This document shows positions 11,286 through 23,270 of a stretch of 64,000 bases of DNA, piece by piece. The stretch comes from Typhlomys cinereus (lineage: Eukaryota; Chordata; Mammalia; Rodentia; Platacanthomyidae), in NCBI GenBank assembly GCA_023101885.1, contig JALPQD010000017.1, positions 1,533,428 through 1,597,427 on the forward strand, given 5' to 3'. Within the stretch, counting starts at the first letter, position 1. Each line of letters opens with the position of its first letter. Made by a program: the position numbers and the translations under genes. The notes under the pieces are model-generated. The model saw only the letters and a program-made list of their open reading frames with translations, did no database searches and was not told the origin of the DNA.

Positions 11286-11324
11286 AGCACACACGCACAA
11301 TTGAAATAAATAATAAAAAAATTT
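11023..11324 (+). mobile_element. CA-tailed tRNA SINE, young subfamily, intact
   Basis: Full-length copy: head GGGCTGGAGAGGTGGCTCAG, B-box GAGTTCGGATCCTAGATCCC, body with CGTCCATGGTGGTTCCCGAA and TCGTCCGTGGTTCTACACAC, a 24-unit CA tail and an A-rich end. A 13-base target-site duplication, AAAGTTAAAGCTT, lies at 11010-11022 and 11325-11337. Preserved CpGs and an exact duplication mark a recent insertion. The element would be copied by L1 machinery and transcribed by RNA polymerase III. Confidence 0.95.
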
Positions 11325-11875
11325 AAAGTTAAAGCTTTAACCTGAGATTTAGTTCCACAGTCTAAATCCTGTAGCTTTGATCACATGGTGGGGAGAACAG
11401 TTGGAAATTTCGTTGGATGATCTGATCTAAAGCAAGTCATACCTTTCAGTACTTCCCTAAATGTCCATACAGAGTTGTTAGGCATTGAGCTTATTTAAAA
11501 CTTCTTACGTTGAACAAGAGAGAAGTGGCCTGCAGCGTTTCCTTCCTTGGAACTTTGCTAAGAGGATGCCTGACTCTCTCTGAGGTCCCAGGTAGAGTGG
11601 GTAGAGCGAGCTCTAGCTCAGAACATTTGCATTACTTAGTGGGAATCTGTGAGTCAACTCTGCCTTGTAACAGGTAGTGACGGCCTAAAGGCACAGGTTG
11701 GACTTGCAGTCAAGGAATAAGGGAATTTGGTTCATTTAGGATCAAAGAGCAGAAATGCTGAATTTGCTATTCAGGTACTCTTGTGTTCAAGTAACTTCTC
11801 TCACTCTTTTATTTTTGCCATTTTTTCATGTGTTTGTGTCTACTGGATACCTACCTGTGTGTATGCATGTTTGCA

Positions 11876-12085
11876 ATTGTGTGTGTGTTTGTGTGTGTGT
11901 GTGCGCGCGTGAGCATATGTGTGTGAGCATGTGTACATGTGTGCATGTGGAGGCCCAGGAGATATTAGATACTGCTCTTGATTGCTCTTCCATTTTATTG
12001 TTTTGATGCTGGGTCTCAAACCCAGAATTTGTGAATTGGGCTGGCCAGCTAGCCAGCTTGCTTTAGAGATTCCCAGGTTCCATCT
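11876..12085 (-). mobile_element. B3/B2-related tRNA SINE (partial)
   Basis: A TG-rich tail precedes GTGCATGTGGAGGCCCAGGA, then a body with GGGCTGGCCAGCTAGCCAGC and GATTCCCAGGTTCCATCTTC, as in antisense B3 elements of rodents. The tRNA head is missing or unrecognisable. The GCGCGC within the tail is a short Z-DNA-prone run. Confidence 0.65.
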
Positions 12086-12897
12086 TCTGGGGCCTGAATT
12101 AATATTCGCCATCAACTTAACTGCAGGATTCACCCTAATCCAGTTAGCCTCAAAATTGGATAATTGCATTTTATAAAGCAAAGGATATGTTACAACTACA
12201 AACCATAACTACAAAAAAATGTTACGCACCCTCATAATCCACAATAATCCCATCTCAAAATATACTATCTAATTATATCTGAAAAATCTTTTTTGCTATA
12301 TAAGAGAATGTTCTCAAATTCCATAGATTAAGCTGTAGATATCTTTTAGAGGTAGCTACTATTCAATGTAAGACATATGCTATTTTAAAAAGGCACTAAA
12401 CTTAAATCTCATTACTGGACATTTTCTTTTTTTACTTGAGCACAGTGCTAGGGTGGTAAGTTTGATTCTACTGAATTTTAAAGAAATTTATTTTAAAAGA
12501 GAGCTAAGGGCTATTTGGAAGAACATAATTTCTGTACTTTAAGTATCTTGACTCATTTAGAAGTATTCAGAAACCCTAAGGGGAGGGTTTGAATTCAACT
12601 GGGCTGTGGCAATTTTGCATAGTTTATTGAACGTGCTAAAGTATCCTATGCTTCTGCATGGTTTTGATCAGCCATGTGGAAACTATCAGTACTAGAATCT
12701 GGGATGACTCCACATTGAGGCTCAATTTTTATCATTTTGGAGCTGATAGGTTTCACTATAAACTGACGGTTTTTGATGGATTTACTTACATAGGTCATTT
12801 CACATGTCCTGAACTGACCTTGAACACAGTTACATTGGATTGCTGCTGAGGTTCAAGCGGAAAGACAGATGGCCTGTTTCAGGATTTGAACCTTCAA
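12086..12897. other. Unassigned AT-rich DNA, possible conserved element
   Basis: The 12600-12860 part is complex, low-repeat sequence with TTTTGCATAG at 12612, close to an octamer, and TGACCTTGA at 12818, a nuclear-receptor half-site-like motif. I cannot test conservation. No gene seen. Confidence 0.35.
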
Positions 12898-12910
12898 GAT
12901 TGTCCTATAT

Positions 12911-13199
12911 TTTTCACTTTTTTGCTTGTGTGTGTGTGTGTGTGTGTGTGTGCATGTGTGTATCAGAGGACACTATGTGTACTGTGAAGGTTCATGGGTG
13001 ACATCTGGAATTATCTTGGATTATTTCACCTGATTTTTACTTTGCTCGAGTGTTTCCCAGGTTCGGTTCTGTCTTCCAGGGCTGGGAATGTAAGCTGCAG
13101 CCATTTCTGCCTGGCATTTTATGTGGGATCTGGGATCTGAACTCAGGTCCTTTTGCTTTTGAGGCAGAGGTTTAACCCGTGCGTCATCTCTCCAGCACT
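12911..13199 (-). mobile_element. CA-tailed tRNA SINE (older copy)
   Basis: The plus strand shows a (TG)n tail, then CTTCCAGGGCTGGGAATGTA, ATGTGGGATCTGGGATCTGA and the antisense head GTCATCTCTCCAGCA. An imperfect duplication, GATTGTCCTATAT at 12898 and GATTTGTCCTTATT at 13200, flanks it and fits a target site that has diverged since insertion. Confidence 0.92.
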
Positions 13200-13214
13200 G
13201 ATTTGTCCTTATTG

Positions 13215-14862
13215 TGACATTCTACAAACAATCTGTTCCATTCACTAGAATTCATAAACTCTCTGGGACTTGATCTGTTTTCTGTTGCTGCTGTGTTAAC
13301 TGCAGACATCCGTGGCTATTCCTGGGACTTGTAGCTCTAGTTCTTCAGTGACCACATGATTGCAATACACCTAGTGCGTGTGCTGCTTGGACAGGTTCTA
13401 TGCTATCTGCAGTGTGGGGGGCAGCGTAATACAAAGATGTCTAAGACTAGTCCCTGTTGGTTTGGGACCGTGACACTGGGTGACGACTGGCCTTACTGAA
13501 TCTTCATTTCCAGCATGTATTCTGCTGTCTGGCACGCAGTCAGCTCACAGTGCCAACTCAGAATGAGGTCATGTTTCTTCATTAAATAGCCATTTGTTTA
13601 ATGAAGAAAAGCTTAAGTAGATGTTGAATGAACCATGTAAAAATGGAATTTCTCATAAAATATTAGTGCTATCTTTCAGTCCCTCTTCAGCAAACAGTTT
13701 GTTTTAGGACCCCGGAGAAGAGAACTAGCAACTCATCTAAGGACCCTTGGAAAAATGTCTTGCCAAAAAAGCAGTCGCATGAGTGAAATCCTGTGGGAAA
13801 AGAGTCCAATTTACTGCTTGACTGCATCTCTGAATTGATTAGATTAATTTCACTATTTAGTTTCAATGCACTGTTTTCATTTGGACTCCATCAAAATACC
13901 ACTTGAAGGAATGCTGGGTTTGTCTCTGGCCCAGCTCCTTGCTGCCTGTGCTGGAAGAAGCAGAGACAGAGTGACCACTAGGGAGAGGCACGGAGCGGTC
14001 AGCATGCAGTGCAGCCCTTCGGGAGACAGAGACGAGACAGAAGGAAGACATGGGGCAGAAGGTCTGCAAGACAGGGGCAGAAGCTGGGACAGGATTCTTT
14101 CTTCTAAGAAAGGCCATATTTTGAGAATATATCTTTCTGTTCCATGAATGGACCCTCTTTTCATGATCCACACCTTCCATCTCTTTGGAATCAGCAGCAC
14201 ACGTCAGCCCCCTGAATCCTGCCGCTAGTAGAAGCCCCTCTTGTCTCTCTCCACCCTTCCAGCTGCAGCAGTGGGAAACGGAGCAAAGAGACAAACATCC
14301 CTTAAAATGCTGTTATGAAAACAAAATGAAGATTGGTCAACTAGAAGTTTACATAAACCCTTAAAGGCTATTAAAGTGATCCCATCCGATATGAATTGTT
14401 GTAAACTTTATAAATAGTTCAAAGGGACAAGAAAGTTTGTCCAATTTGTTTTGTGGAAAATCAGCTTTCTGTAGTTGATTTTTGGCAAATTGACCTTGAA
14501 CTAGTCTTGAAGGATTAATACAGTTCGCCTAGGAAAAATGAATGGGGAAATATGAAATTTGGTATATAAATAAGGAATAGGCCATTTATCTTTTTAGGAA
14601 AAATATTAGAGCCCTAACCCTGTTCTCATAAAGTAATTTGGTTTACAGGAAGTATACACTGTTTTTTTTGTGTAAATATCTTCTAAAGTTTGGTTTTAAA
14701 ATATACACAAAGAGAAAGAGAGCAAGAGAGAGAATCTTCTTAGGTATTGGGTACGACTTACGATAATTAAGGACACACTACACATAGAATGTAGAATGGT
14801 AATAATTGAAATGAAACAAACTGGACATTTGTCTCAATCAAAATGTTTTGATACCAGATATC
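13215..14862. other. Unassigned unique DNA
   Basis: No interspersed repeat recognised. The 13860-14290 part is open on both strands (up to 143 codons minus, 93 plus) but no domain, signal or repeated motif is visible. The 14300-14560 part is complex AT-rich sequence that could be a conserved non-coding element. Confidence 0.4.
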
Positions 14863-14922
14863 ACAACTGGGGCCTGTGCGTGCGAGGCGAGTTGCTCTGC
14901 CTCTGAGCTTCACTACAAGGCC
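14863..14922 (-). mobile_element. ID-like SINE fragment
   Basis: Minus strand reads TTGTAGTGAAGCTCAGAGGC then AGAGCAACTCGCCTCGCACG, the A-box/anticodon-loop part of an ID element. Only about 55 bases remain. Confidence 0.5.
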
Positions 14923-15429
14923 ATTTCAGCAGCTTATTTTGCACATTTCATTGTCATAACAGATTCAATAGCATGATGAAAAGCAGAAATTAAAGGCTAA
15001 GAAAGCAACAAGTACTAGGCTAAACAAAGCCTAAGTGTGATATCAAGAGCTAGTGGCTCTCAAAGCTCAATAATGCAGATAAATTTTGTGGCATGTAAGA
15101 CAGATGAAAAAGATAAAGACCAGAATTGCAAATAAAATAAATAATTAAGGTAGTCATTGTAATTACATTACAGTATAATTTGTCTGTCATTCAAGAAAAA
15201 ATTATCTAGCTGGGATGGATTGTGTAACCAAAATCAACTTAACAAAGTGATAAAAATTTAAATGACCTATAACCATAGAAAAAATTGCTTGAAGATGCTA
15301 AATTCAGCAGTTTTCTCTAGTAAATTCTATAGATGATCAGCAAAATACTTAAAATATACAGTCTAGTCTCAGTTATGACAGGGAAAAGATACAAAATGAA
15401 CTGTTGAAATGGACTGGGAGTATAATAAC

Positions 15430-15512
15430 CCAATAATGCAGTACTTACCTATTATATATGAAGCCCAGGTTTGATTTCAAGGCCAGCAAAGAGTAAAATA
15501 AATATATAAATA
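15430..15512 (+). mobile_element. Possible degraded ID-type SINE
   Basis: ACCTATTATATATGAAGCCC followed by AGGTTTGATTTCAAGGCC and an A-rich AT tail resembles an ID 3' half. The match is weak. The adjacent TATATC microsatellite may have grown from its tail. Confidence 0.35.
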
Positions 15513-15513
15513 G

Positions 15514-15562
15514 ACTATATCTATATCTATATCTATATCTATATATCTATATATCTATATTC
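15514..15562. repeat. (TATATC)n microsatellite
   Basis: Seven to eight TATATC/TATATATC units in a row, changing length near the 3' end. Confidence 0.95.
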
Positions 15563-15979
15563 AAGTACAGAACACGTGACAAAATAATAGCCTGTAATAC
15601 TAAGCGATGATTTTGCAGTTTTTCATCTGGAATGTAAGAAAAATCCATTCATAAAGAGCAGTCACTATAACAGTAGGTTAAAGGAGAAGCAGAAAGGACT
15701 TGTTCTATAGGTACCACCATTAAAGTTTGCCATTCCTTATAATAAAAACTCAATGATTAAAAAAAGAATATACCAGAATGATTTAAAAGACTTTTAAAAA
15801 GTCAACCACAAGAATAAAACTCATACCTGTTTCTAAAACTTGGGGCATTTTCATTAAAATAATTAAAGGGAAAAAGATACAAAGAGATGATAAAACTATT
15901 CAGAACATTCTTTTCTTCCAAGCACCTGTCAGGTTCACTTTGAGGTGGGCATGTGATGTAGTGGCTAAAACAGAGTGAC

Positions 15980-16246
15980 ATGTGCCACCAAGATTGCAGA
16001 GAAGATGTGGGGCTGCTGACCTTTGCTATGATTAGCATGTACAGACTGAGATGGGTTTCTAATAGTTTGAGTCCCAGCGGACCACAGGATGCCATTAATC
16101 TAGCTGATGAATATGAGGGAGAGATACAGCTTTGTCAGGAGAAGATGCTGAACTACTCAGTCAGACTTTCCCTTCTGGGCAGGATCTTGCATCCCCTGAA
16201 ACTGAAGAGAATCCTGAACTCTCTGTATAACTTTGATCAGGGTTAA
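15980..16246 (+). other. Unrecognised 88-codon open frame
   Basis: An ATG-initiated frame runs to a stop at 16246. Its second half is rich in charged and leucine residues (for example EYEGEIQLCQEKML and LKLKRILNSLY), unlike the microsatellite-driven frames elsewhere. I do not recognise a family. The upstream GTGATGTAGTGGCTAAAAC at about 15952 might belong to an old repeat, so this may be part of a retroelement or retrocopy. No Kozak context, acceptor or donor stands out. It is listed as an observation, not a gene. Confidence 0.2.
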
Positions 16247-16249
16247 TTT

Positions 16250-17518
16250 CTACGTTATTCTTGGTAGGAGATTAAAGATATCATAAGTAGAACAATTATA
16301 ACAATATATGGTGACAAGTTATTTAAAATATATTAATTACCTCTTGAATTTTCCATTTAATGTTTTTAGACTAGGGCTGATTGCAGGTAATTAAAACTGT
16401 AGAAAATAAAAATGGGCTAAGCAGTCAGTACTCTACATTTGTCTAGAGCATAGCTCACCCTTCTCTGACTGAGAAATCTCTCCTGATAATTGATGTTATT
16501 CTGGTGTAATCAGCAAGTTCATGAGATGAAAGAATAAACTGAACACAAATAATAACAAAGGGGCAAGAAACTTGGTATTATCTACTTAAAAATCCTAAGA
16601 TGCTAACTTAGTTCAGACTAGCAGTACAAAGAGATCATACATCAAGTGACTTCTAAGCAACAGAATGGATTTCTCAGCATTCTGGGAACTAGATGTCTGG
16701 AACTAGAGGCTCAGATGGGGTGATGGGGTGATAGCATGGAGGGGTGCTGGTGCTGGTGGGGCCCCTGTTCCTGCTTTACAGACTGCTGAACTCCCACCTA
16801 TGTTCTCATGCCACACAGAGCAGAGGTTGACAGCAAGATAGCTCGAGACTCCTAAGGTCCATAGTTCTATTCATGAAGCATCTATCTCGATGGCCTCCTT
16901 TAACCCGAGTTACTTCCCAAAGACTCTCTTCTTGATGTCATCACCCCAGGGAGGATATGGCGTAAATGTGAATGTTGGGGGGCACCCATTTAGCCCAAAG
17001 CAGATTCAGGGGCCAATAGTAGAGTTGAGCAGTCAGATGCAAAAGAAATAACAGCGAACTGTTCTCACACAAGTAACAAGAAGTTAGTATACATAGGATT
17101 TACTTCATTAAAGCTGATAAAAATAGAAGACACCTAGGAGTAATTCAAATAATGCATGTTTATACTCAGTCTGCAATGGGAAAGGAATCCGAAGAAGGAA
17201 GGTTAAAACTCAATAAGGGACAAAATAAATGAAGGACATGTACCAGGCTCCTAGATAAGGTTTTTGTGGTAGTAAAGTGCTCCCTGGATTATTCAGTACT
17301 GTACAGGGTGGAATCAGCAATGATAGAACAGGCAGTAGCTAGTTTGTGCTAAATATGGAGAATAAAACGTAAGGGATGATGGGAAGCAAGAGTGTTCTGA
17401 AGGATGCAACTATTTAACTGAATGCTAAGGAAAGTAGCAACAAAGTGTTGTCTGGAAAGACAAGCTGTGTGTTAAACATAAAAACTAAGCTGTTGCTGGC
17501 ACGAGAGGCCGCATATTG
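16250..17518. other. Unassigned AT-rich DNA
   Basis: Ordinary non-coding sequence with short local duplications (GATGGGGTGATGGGGTGAT at about 16717). No repeat family or gene recognised. Confidence 0.45.
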
Positions 17519-17523
17519 ATCAT

Positions 17524-17874
17524 TGTCATGGTTTGAAATGTGTCCCCCACAGTCTCTTGTGTCTGGGAAGGTTTGAGAGGTGGAGCCTTGCTGGAGGAAG
17601 GCAGTCATAGGGGGTAAGCCTTGAGGTGGATGAGTCCCACCCTAACTCCAGGAGGAGTCTGCCTTTGCAGCGAGCCATCTGGTAGCCCTCAGCCTCTCAG
17701 CTAGGTGTGAAGTCATCTGTCTTCAGCTTTGGCCAGCCAGCCAGCCATGCCGCCTCCACCATGATACACTGTATCTCCCCTTTGAAACCGTAAGCTGAAT
17801 AAATCTCCCTTCTCCCCTAAGTTTCTTGATTTTGGGTGTTCTCTCACAGCAATAGTTCAGAGTAACCATTACCA
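17524..17874 (+). mobile_element. Solo MaLR LTR (ORR1/MT-like)
   Basis: Starts TGTCATGGTTTGAAATGTGT, contains GAGGTGGAGCCTTGCTGGAG, a polyadenylation-type AATAAA in GCTGAATAAATCTCCC (about 17794), and ends CACAGCAATAGTTCAGAGTAACC. This is the layout of rodent MaLR (ERVL-related) LTRs. A short direct repeat (A)TCAT flanks it at 17519-17523 and 17874-17878, as expected for a 5-base target duplication. No internal region is present, so it is a solo LTR left by recombination. Two related copies lie at 43981-44322 and 48168-48496. Confidence 0.88.
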
Positions 17875-17879
17875 TCATA

Positions 17880-18240
17880 CAGAGACCATGCCTGACTTTC
17901 CCATGTAGTTCCTGCCCACTATATTGGACTGTGGCATTGCAACTGTCCACTTCTGAGTGGAGTCACCTGTGGACTAGGCCAAGTCTTTTCCTCTGACAGT
18001 TGGCCGCAGAGAACTTTCCATGGGGTTGTGGAAACAGGCGGAGAAATAAAGCAGTGCTGTGTAAGGCATGTTTTTGTTTATCTTTATTTTGCTCTCTGTG
18101 ATTGTACAGATACTAAGAAATATTTACAATAGTTTTCTATTACTTTCTAAAATTATAGCTTTATTTAACATCCTTACTTGCTTATATATGTAGACACTAT
18201 TAAGTCCTATACATGAATAATGATAAAATTGAAAATTAAA
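17880..18240. other. Unassigned AT-rich DNA
   Basis: No gene or repeat recognised between the MaLR LTR and the L1 3' end. Confidence 0.45.
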
Positions 18241-18955
18241 AAAAATTTTTTCGCCCTTTCCCCACCCGCCCAGATGCACCCAATCCAGCCAGGACACACT
18301 GTGCCCAGGGGGTGACATCCAGTACCTATGAGGATGGAGCCAAGGGCGGTGTAGGAGCAGCAAAACTGAAAAAAAAATCAACAAACCATAATTCAGAAAA
18401 TCAGAGATTATACATCAACTACCTGGAACCAGGCCAGCCTAATCTCTCCCCATCCTGAAGCTCAGGGAAATTTGTGGAAGAGGAGGTGGTAAGATTGTAA
18501 GAGCCTAAAGATGGGGAAGAGCAACGATATGCAAGATACTCCACACAAGTTAGAGCCGACGTAACCATAATAGGATTTTGCATGACCTGAGCAATTACCA
18601 ACATATCATTGACCCCCATAGTCTAGCATGGATCACAGGCACTACGATCCTTACAGGCAAGGGTTAACAGCCACAGTAGTGTTCCTGTACTAAAGGGGAA
18701 CACAAGAAAGAGCTCTAGGCAATGCCACTGAGTCCTTACACCTCATCAGAGAGGAGGACCCAGAGGGAAGTTTGACATGCACACTAAAGGATGCTCCAGA
18801 ATGGGGGGGAGGGGTTACTGGAAGAAAGAAAGGGAGGGGGAAAGAAAGGAGAAAAGGGGGGAGGGAGCAAAAGGGTCCAAGGAGGGGTGGAGGGAGGGAG
18901 GGGAATGGGGTACTTATCAACTTTGTATGAGTGGAAGAAATTTTTAAAAATTTTT
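18241..18955 (+). mobile_element. L1 3' UTR, 5'-truncated
   Basis: About 700 bases ending in a G-rich polypurine tract (18802-18905, runs of 3-7 G) followed by CAACTTTGTATGAGTGGAAG and an A/T-rich end. A polypurine tract near the 3' end is a known feature of rodent L1. The same terminal motif TTTGTATGAGTGGAA recurs at 52385 beside a clean target-site duplication, which supports the identification. AAAAATTTTTT(T)C at both ends may be its own target-site duplication but is low complexity. Confidence 0.75.
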
Positions 18956-21220
18956 TTCTTTACTTCATCATTGTCATTTAGCTTTAGAATTTATTTTTGA
19001 TCTGTCATTTTAAATGATATTGCTTTATTCCAGATGCTATCTAGAAATAAATAACTATATTTTCCAGTCACTTTCTTTCACATTTTTTCTAATTTTTAAA
19101 TTATAAAATGATTTCTTAGAGTAAATTCTTTCATTCACTCTGATTCCCAATTTTAAAGTTTTAGTATTAAATTTTTATATACAAATCTATATTCACAGGA
19201 TGTATAAGTTCATTTGTGGATGAACTTATGGAAACGATTCAAAAATATCCAGTTATATATCTGCTTTAAGAAAAATTAAGCAAAAACATCAGGAAATCAT
19301 AAGCTTGAAAAAAAACTCTAAAATTGAACTCTTAAATCAAAGATTTGAAAAGATGTACAAAGGAATTTCTCTGGCAGTAATCCTTTTCATTTGGCCTTTC
19401 CTGTTCTCTTTCCAACTTGCAAAATGAAAAAAGTCAACCAGAAATCAAAAGCAGCTATATGGTATCATCAGATCCGTGTTGACTCCACATATGGTTGGAA
19501 AATGCTTGAGACACAGCCATGTATAAGCAAATGCAGATGCTCACTTTTCTCAGTTGGCTTATCAATGTTGCTACCTCTGTAGAATGACACAACTTCACCC
19601 CATACCCCGTGTTGATTTCCCCTCTTGCTCCCAGAGCTCACGAGCCCACAGTCCACTGGTCCTGCTCATTGTCTGTTATCTTGTCGTAAACCTGGATTTC
19701 ACGTAGGTGAGCCAAAGGTCTCTAAACACTGAATGAGTTTCAGAGTACTGGTCTTAATTACTGTTGATGCCCAGGCAATTGGGACACTTCCAGAGAATCA
19801 TGGGTTTATGTCTCTCTGTCCCTCCCACCACCCCAACCCATTTCAACTTTCTTAGCTCTTAAGCTGTGAAGAATCCATTCCACACTCTAGTTCATTTGGA
19901 CGGGAGGGCTAACCAAACAACACAAGTAAAGTGTTTTGGAAAATATAAAATATTAAATCGGAAAAGTGGCATTATTTAATCTTTTCGGTGGCAGGTAAAG
20001 GGAAAGAGGGACTATAAAACATTTATTATTATTCCACTGGCAGTAAAAACAGAGGAAAGAGAGCACATGGGAAGACCATAAACTGTACTAAATTCTTACT
20101 CAGCTCCATACGGTGCAGTATTAACTATCCAGTTGCTCTTTAATTATGCACCAGCTGGAAAGTGTGTGTTGGCATCTGATCTGTACACCAGGGCAGGAGA
20201 CAGTGGCCATGCCCAAGGTATCTTGGACATGCTTTCCTGAATGATACTTTATCAACACATTGCCACCAGCTGTGGCTGCAAAAACATTCCAGGCAGCACA
20301 TTTAAGTGCTTTGAAACCTAGTGAATGGGGATTTTATTGGCTTTAATAAAATTATTACCATACTGGACATTTGAAAGCAAGGCAAACTTTTGAGCAAGTT
20401 TATAAATCACTGGTGTTTAAAGCTTATTCTTGGCCTTGTGGATTTTGATAGCATGATTATAATCGATGTATCTTTGAAACTCTGATTTTAGAAATGGGCT
20501 CTTGACATAACATACTAGTTCACGGGCATTTTCAGTTGGAGATTTCCTTTTGCATTTACTTTAGTTCACTCAAGAGGTAGAACGAATACTCAGTCCCAAG
20601 GCTCCCAAAGCTTTTCTCAGCTCCTGAGCCCTTAGGCCACACAGGGAGGTGACAAAGACATTTAGACGAAGAGGCAGCCATTTTTCTCCCCTATGGTTAG
20701 GACTACAGGCGAGAATATTTTGATAATACTGTATGGGCTATAATTTGCAGACGATGCATACAGTACTTAGTATGCATTATCTGATGTCATCTTATAACAA
20801 TTCCATGAACTCAGCATGGTTACTCTTTCACCAATCACCAATGTTCAGAAAGCTAAAGGTCTCCCCACCATGTTTATGTTATTAATCATGTCTCTCAAAT
20901 CCTTTCATCTAAGCATGCTATCTGTTTTATTAATTTTTTGGCTTTGCAACATTGAAGGATGAAGAAGTTCATCACTTTTCCTTCAGAAATTTAAGAACAG
21001 TAACTATTTAAGTAAATACATATGGACCATGTGGACATTTGGAAAACAAATGTCAAATTTCAGACTTTGTTGGTAATAACTTGAATAATTCTGATATATC
21101 TGCAATAACTTTGAAGATATAAAGAATTTTTAAACAGTAGAAATGAATACCTGAACTTATATAAATTTTTAAGATTATGGCATAATTATGTCTTAGGCCA
21201 AAATGAAACTGATGAAAATA
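18956..21220. other. Unassigned AT-rich DNA with conserved-element candidate
   Basis: No repeat family recognised over 2.2 kb, the longest such run in the AT-rich half. The 20080-20600 part is complex sequence with E-boxes (CACCAGCTGG, CCACCAGCTGTGG), TTTAATTATGC and GGCTTTAATAAAATTATTACC. It looks like a candidate enhancer or conserved block but conservation cannot be judged here. Confidence 0.4.
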
Positions 21221-21221
21221 A

Positions 21222-21302
21222 ACTACATATATATATATTCTATTTCTATATATAGTATATATAATAGAATATGTATATGTTACATATATATATAACATAT
21301 GA
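21222..21302. repeat. AT-rich (TA)n palindromic tract
   Basis: Interrupted TATA runs, including the near-palindrome GTTACATATATATATAAC at about 21279. It could form a cruciform. It is adjacent to AATAAAG but has no associated gene. Confidence 0.85.
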
Positions 21303-21399
21303 AATAAAGATTTTGTTGCTATAGTTGAAAGGGGCCAGGCTATGATTCATTAAGATAAAATCATTTTTATTCATTTTCACATGTTTATTATATGTTGGG

Positions 21400-21610
21400 T
21401 GTATGTATGTATGTGTGTGCAGATTGTATATGTGTGCTTTGCATGTGTGTGTACATGAATGAGCCTGACATTGATATCAAGGATCATCCTCAATCACTAT
21501 TCCACCTTACTCTTTTGAGACAAGTTCTTTCATCAAACCCAGAGTTCACCAGCAGGGTCCCTCCCTGTGGAGGACTATTGCACTCAAACATTAATGTTCT
21601 TTCAAATGAT
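21400..21610 (-). mobile_element. B3/B2-related SINE (diverged, uncertain)
   Basis: A TG-rich stretch is followed by GTACATGAATGAGCCTGACA and TTTGAGACAAGTTCTTTCATC, then AACCCAGAGTTCACCAGCAG. The order fits antisense B3-type elements, but divergence is high and the head is lost. Confidence 0.45.
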
Positions 21611-21929
21611 CAGATTTAAAGATCAGATTCTGTCTTGTTGAGTTTGGGATACAATTATTCAGGGGTCTCAATTCCTAACAAGTTTTCAGCAAGTATTGAG
21701 TCAGGTCTCTACACACCATACCTTGAGGAGAAAGTGTCTAGGCTGTGGTTCTCACACAGGCCGCATATCGGAGTCACAACCCTGGCATGTCCCACTCTCT
21801 ATACCCAAGAACTGGGAGCTCTTACCCCTCCTCAGGCTTCCTGACCTTAATCAGTGGGGACTGTGAGCCCCACAAGCTTTTCTCTTTACTTTTCTCTTTT
21901 CCTTTCCTTCCTTCCTTCTTTCTTCTTTT

Positions 21930-22227
21930 GTTCATGTGTGTGTATGGTTTACACACGAGTAGGTGTACTCATGTGTAGGCACATGTACAGAAGACACTTG
22001 ATTATGCATGTGCCTTTAGAAGCCCCAGGGTGCATAGGAATCACCCTGCATTGCTCTACCTCCTTATTGCTTTGCTCTGGGGTTTCTCAGGCTCCACCTC
22101 CGGGGCTGGCACTCCACAGACTACCACCATATTTTGCCCAGCGTTTTTATGTGGGGTCTGGGGATCAGAACACAGGTCCTTTTGCTTGCAAGGTAAAGGC
22201 TTGACTCACTGGGCAATCTCCCACCTA
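21930..22227 (-). mobile_element. CA-tailed tRNA SINE (older copy)
   Basis: Body motifs GGAATCACCCTGCATTGCTC, TTTCTCAGGCTCCACCTCC and TTATGTGGGGTCTGGGGATC precede the antisense head TCACTGGGCAATCTCCCACC. The tail is a degraded TG-rich region. Open frames here come from the SINE. Confidence 0.88.
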
Positions 22228-23270
22228 GAGGATTTCTTAATATTGCCTGGAAAGTGGATAAAAAGAGAAGACGAAAGAGGGGCATCCACGTGCCATCAGA
22301 GTCGGGCAGCCGCTCAAAATACTCAAGCATTACGGCAAGTGACAGCATCAGACCCAAGTTCCACAATGTCTCCCAAGTGTTTCCGAGCTGAAGTTTAGAA
22401 GACATGTCCTTTGCCTGAGTTTTCTACACTGGCCCAACAGGTCTTTGTCAGTCTCTTCCTGGTGCGTAGCGAGTCTTCCTTAACAGTCAGGAGGACTCTC
22501 CCTGCAGGAAAACTATCAACTAGAGACAGGGAAACAGGTGTGTTTCAGGTATGTGTCACCTGGCGCCGTGTAAGCTACGGTGCCAGATAATTTTATGTTA
22601 TGACACTTCTTCCCGTAACTTCTGAACTGGCTCTTCTGCAAGCTCTCCCGTCTCTCCACCCGCCCCCTCCTCCATCTCTCTTCCCGCCACACCATCATGG
22701 CTGCTCCCTCCCTAAGCTCTCTGACTCTAAGCTATTTCCTCTGTCCTAATGCACTCTCATCCGAAGGCTAAACTGTGGGTCCTTCAGCCACCAGCCTTCA
22801 ACTCTACACAAACACCTACTTCTTAGGTCTGAAAAAAATTCTCATTCCGAAATGCCTGGCAGGAGAGAAGGAGAATGACTGTCTCCAGGGACACGCCCAC
22901 TGGCATGTTCAGTAAATGCCTGGCTCATGCCACTGACAGGAAGTGTGATGGGACTTCAGGAGCCAGGAGTGCACAGGACAGGAGAACAGAGGGAGCTGGG
23001 TGAGGAAGGAGGAGGCTTGAAATGGGTAAAAATGGGGGTCAAATAAGAAGGGGTGAAAACACCATGAATACACCTCAAAAGCCTGAAAGAATATTTTAAA
23101 GCATTCTTATTCTGAAAAAAACCATCATCCTTCCATAAAGTGGAAAAATTAGTCCAACAGAACATTCTCTGCCTAGCTTCATGTCTTTTAAATAATTTTG
23201 TCTTCACTTTGATTTTCTTGAGCCACTGAAAAGAGGGGACACCACGACATTCTCCCAAGATCTTTTGCCA
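22228..23270. other. Unassigned unique DNA
   Basis: Moderate GC, no repeat recognised. A minus-strand frame of 178 codons (22956-23492) is the longest one not explained by CpG islands or microsatellites. It begins in the next block and shows no recognisable domain, so I treat it as chance. Confidence 0.4.

Noticed and set aside
13863..14294. 143-codon minus-strand frame
   Set aside because: No domain, no splice context, and an overlapping plus-strand frame of 93 codons shows that the region is simply stop-poor.
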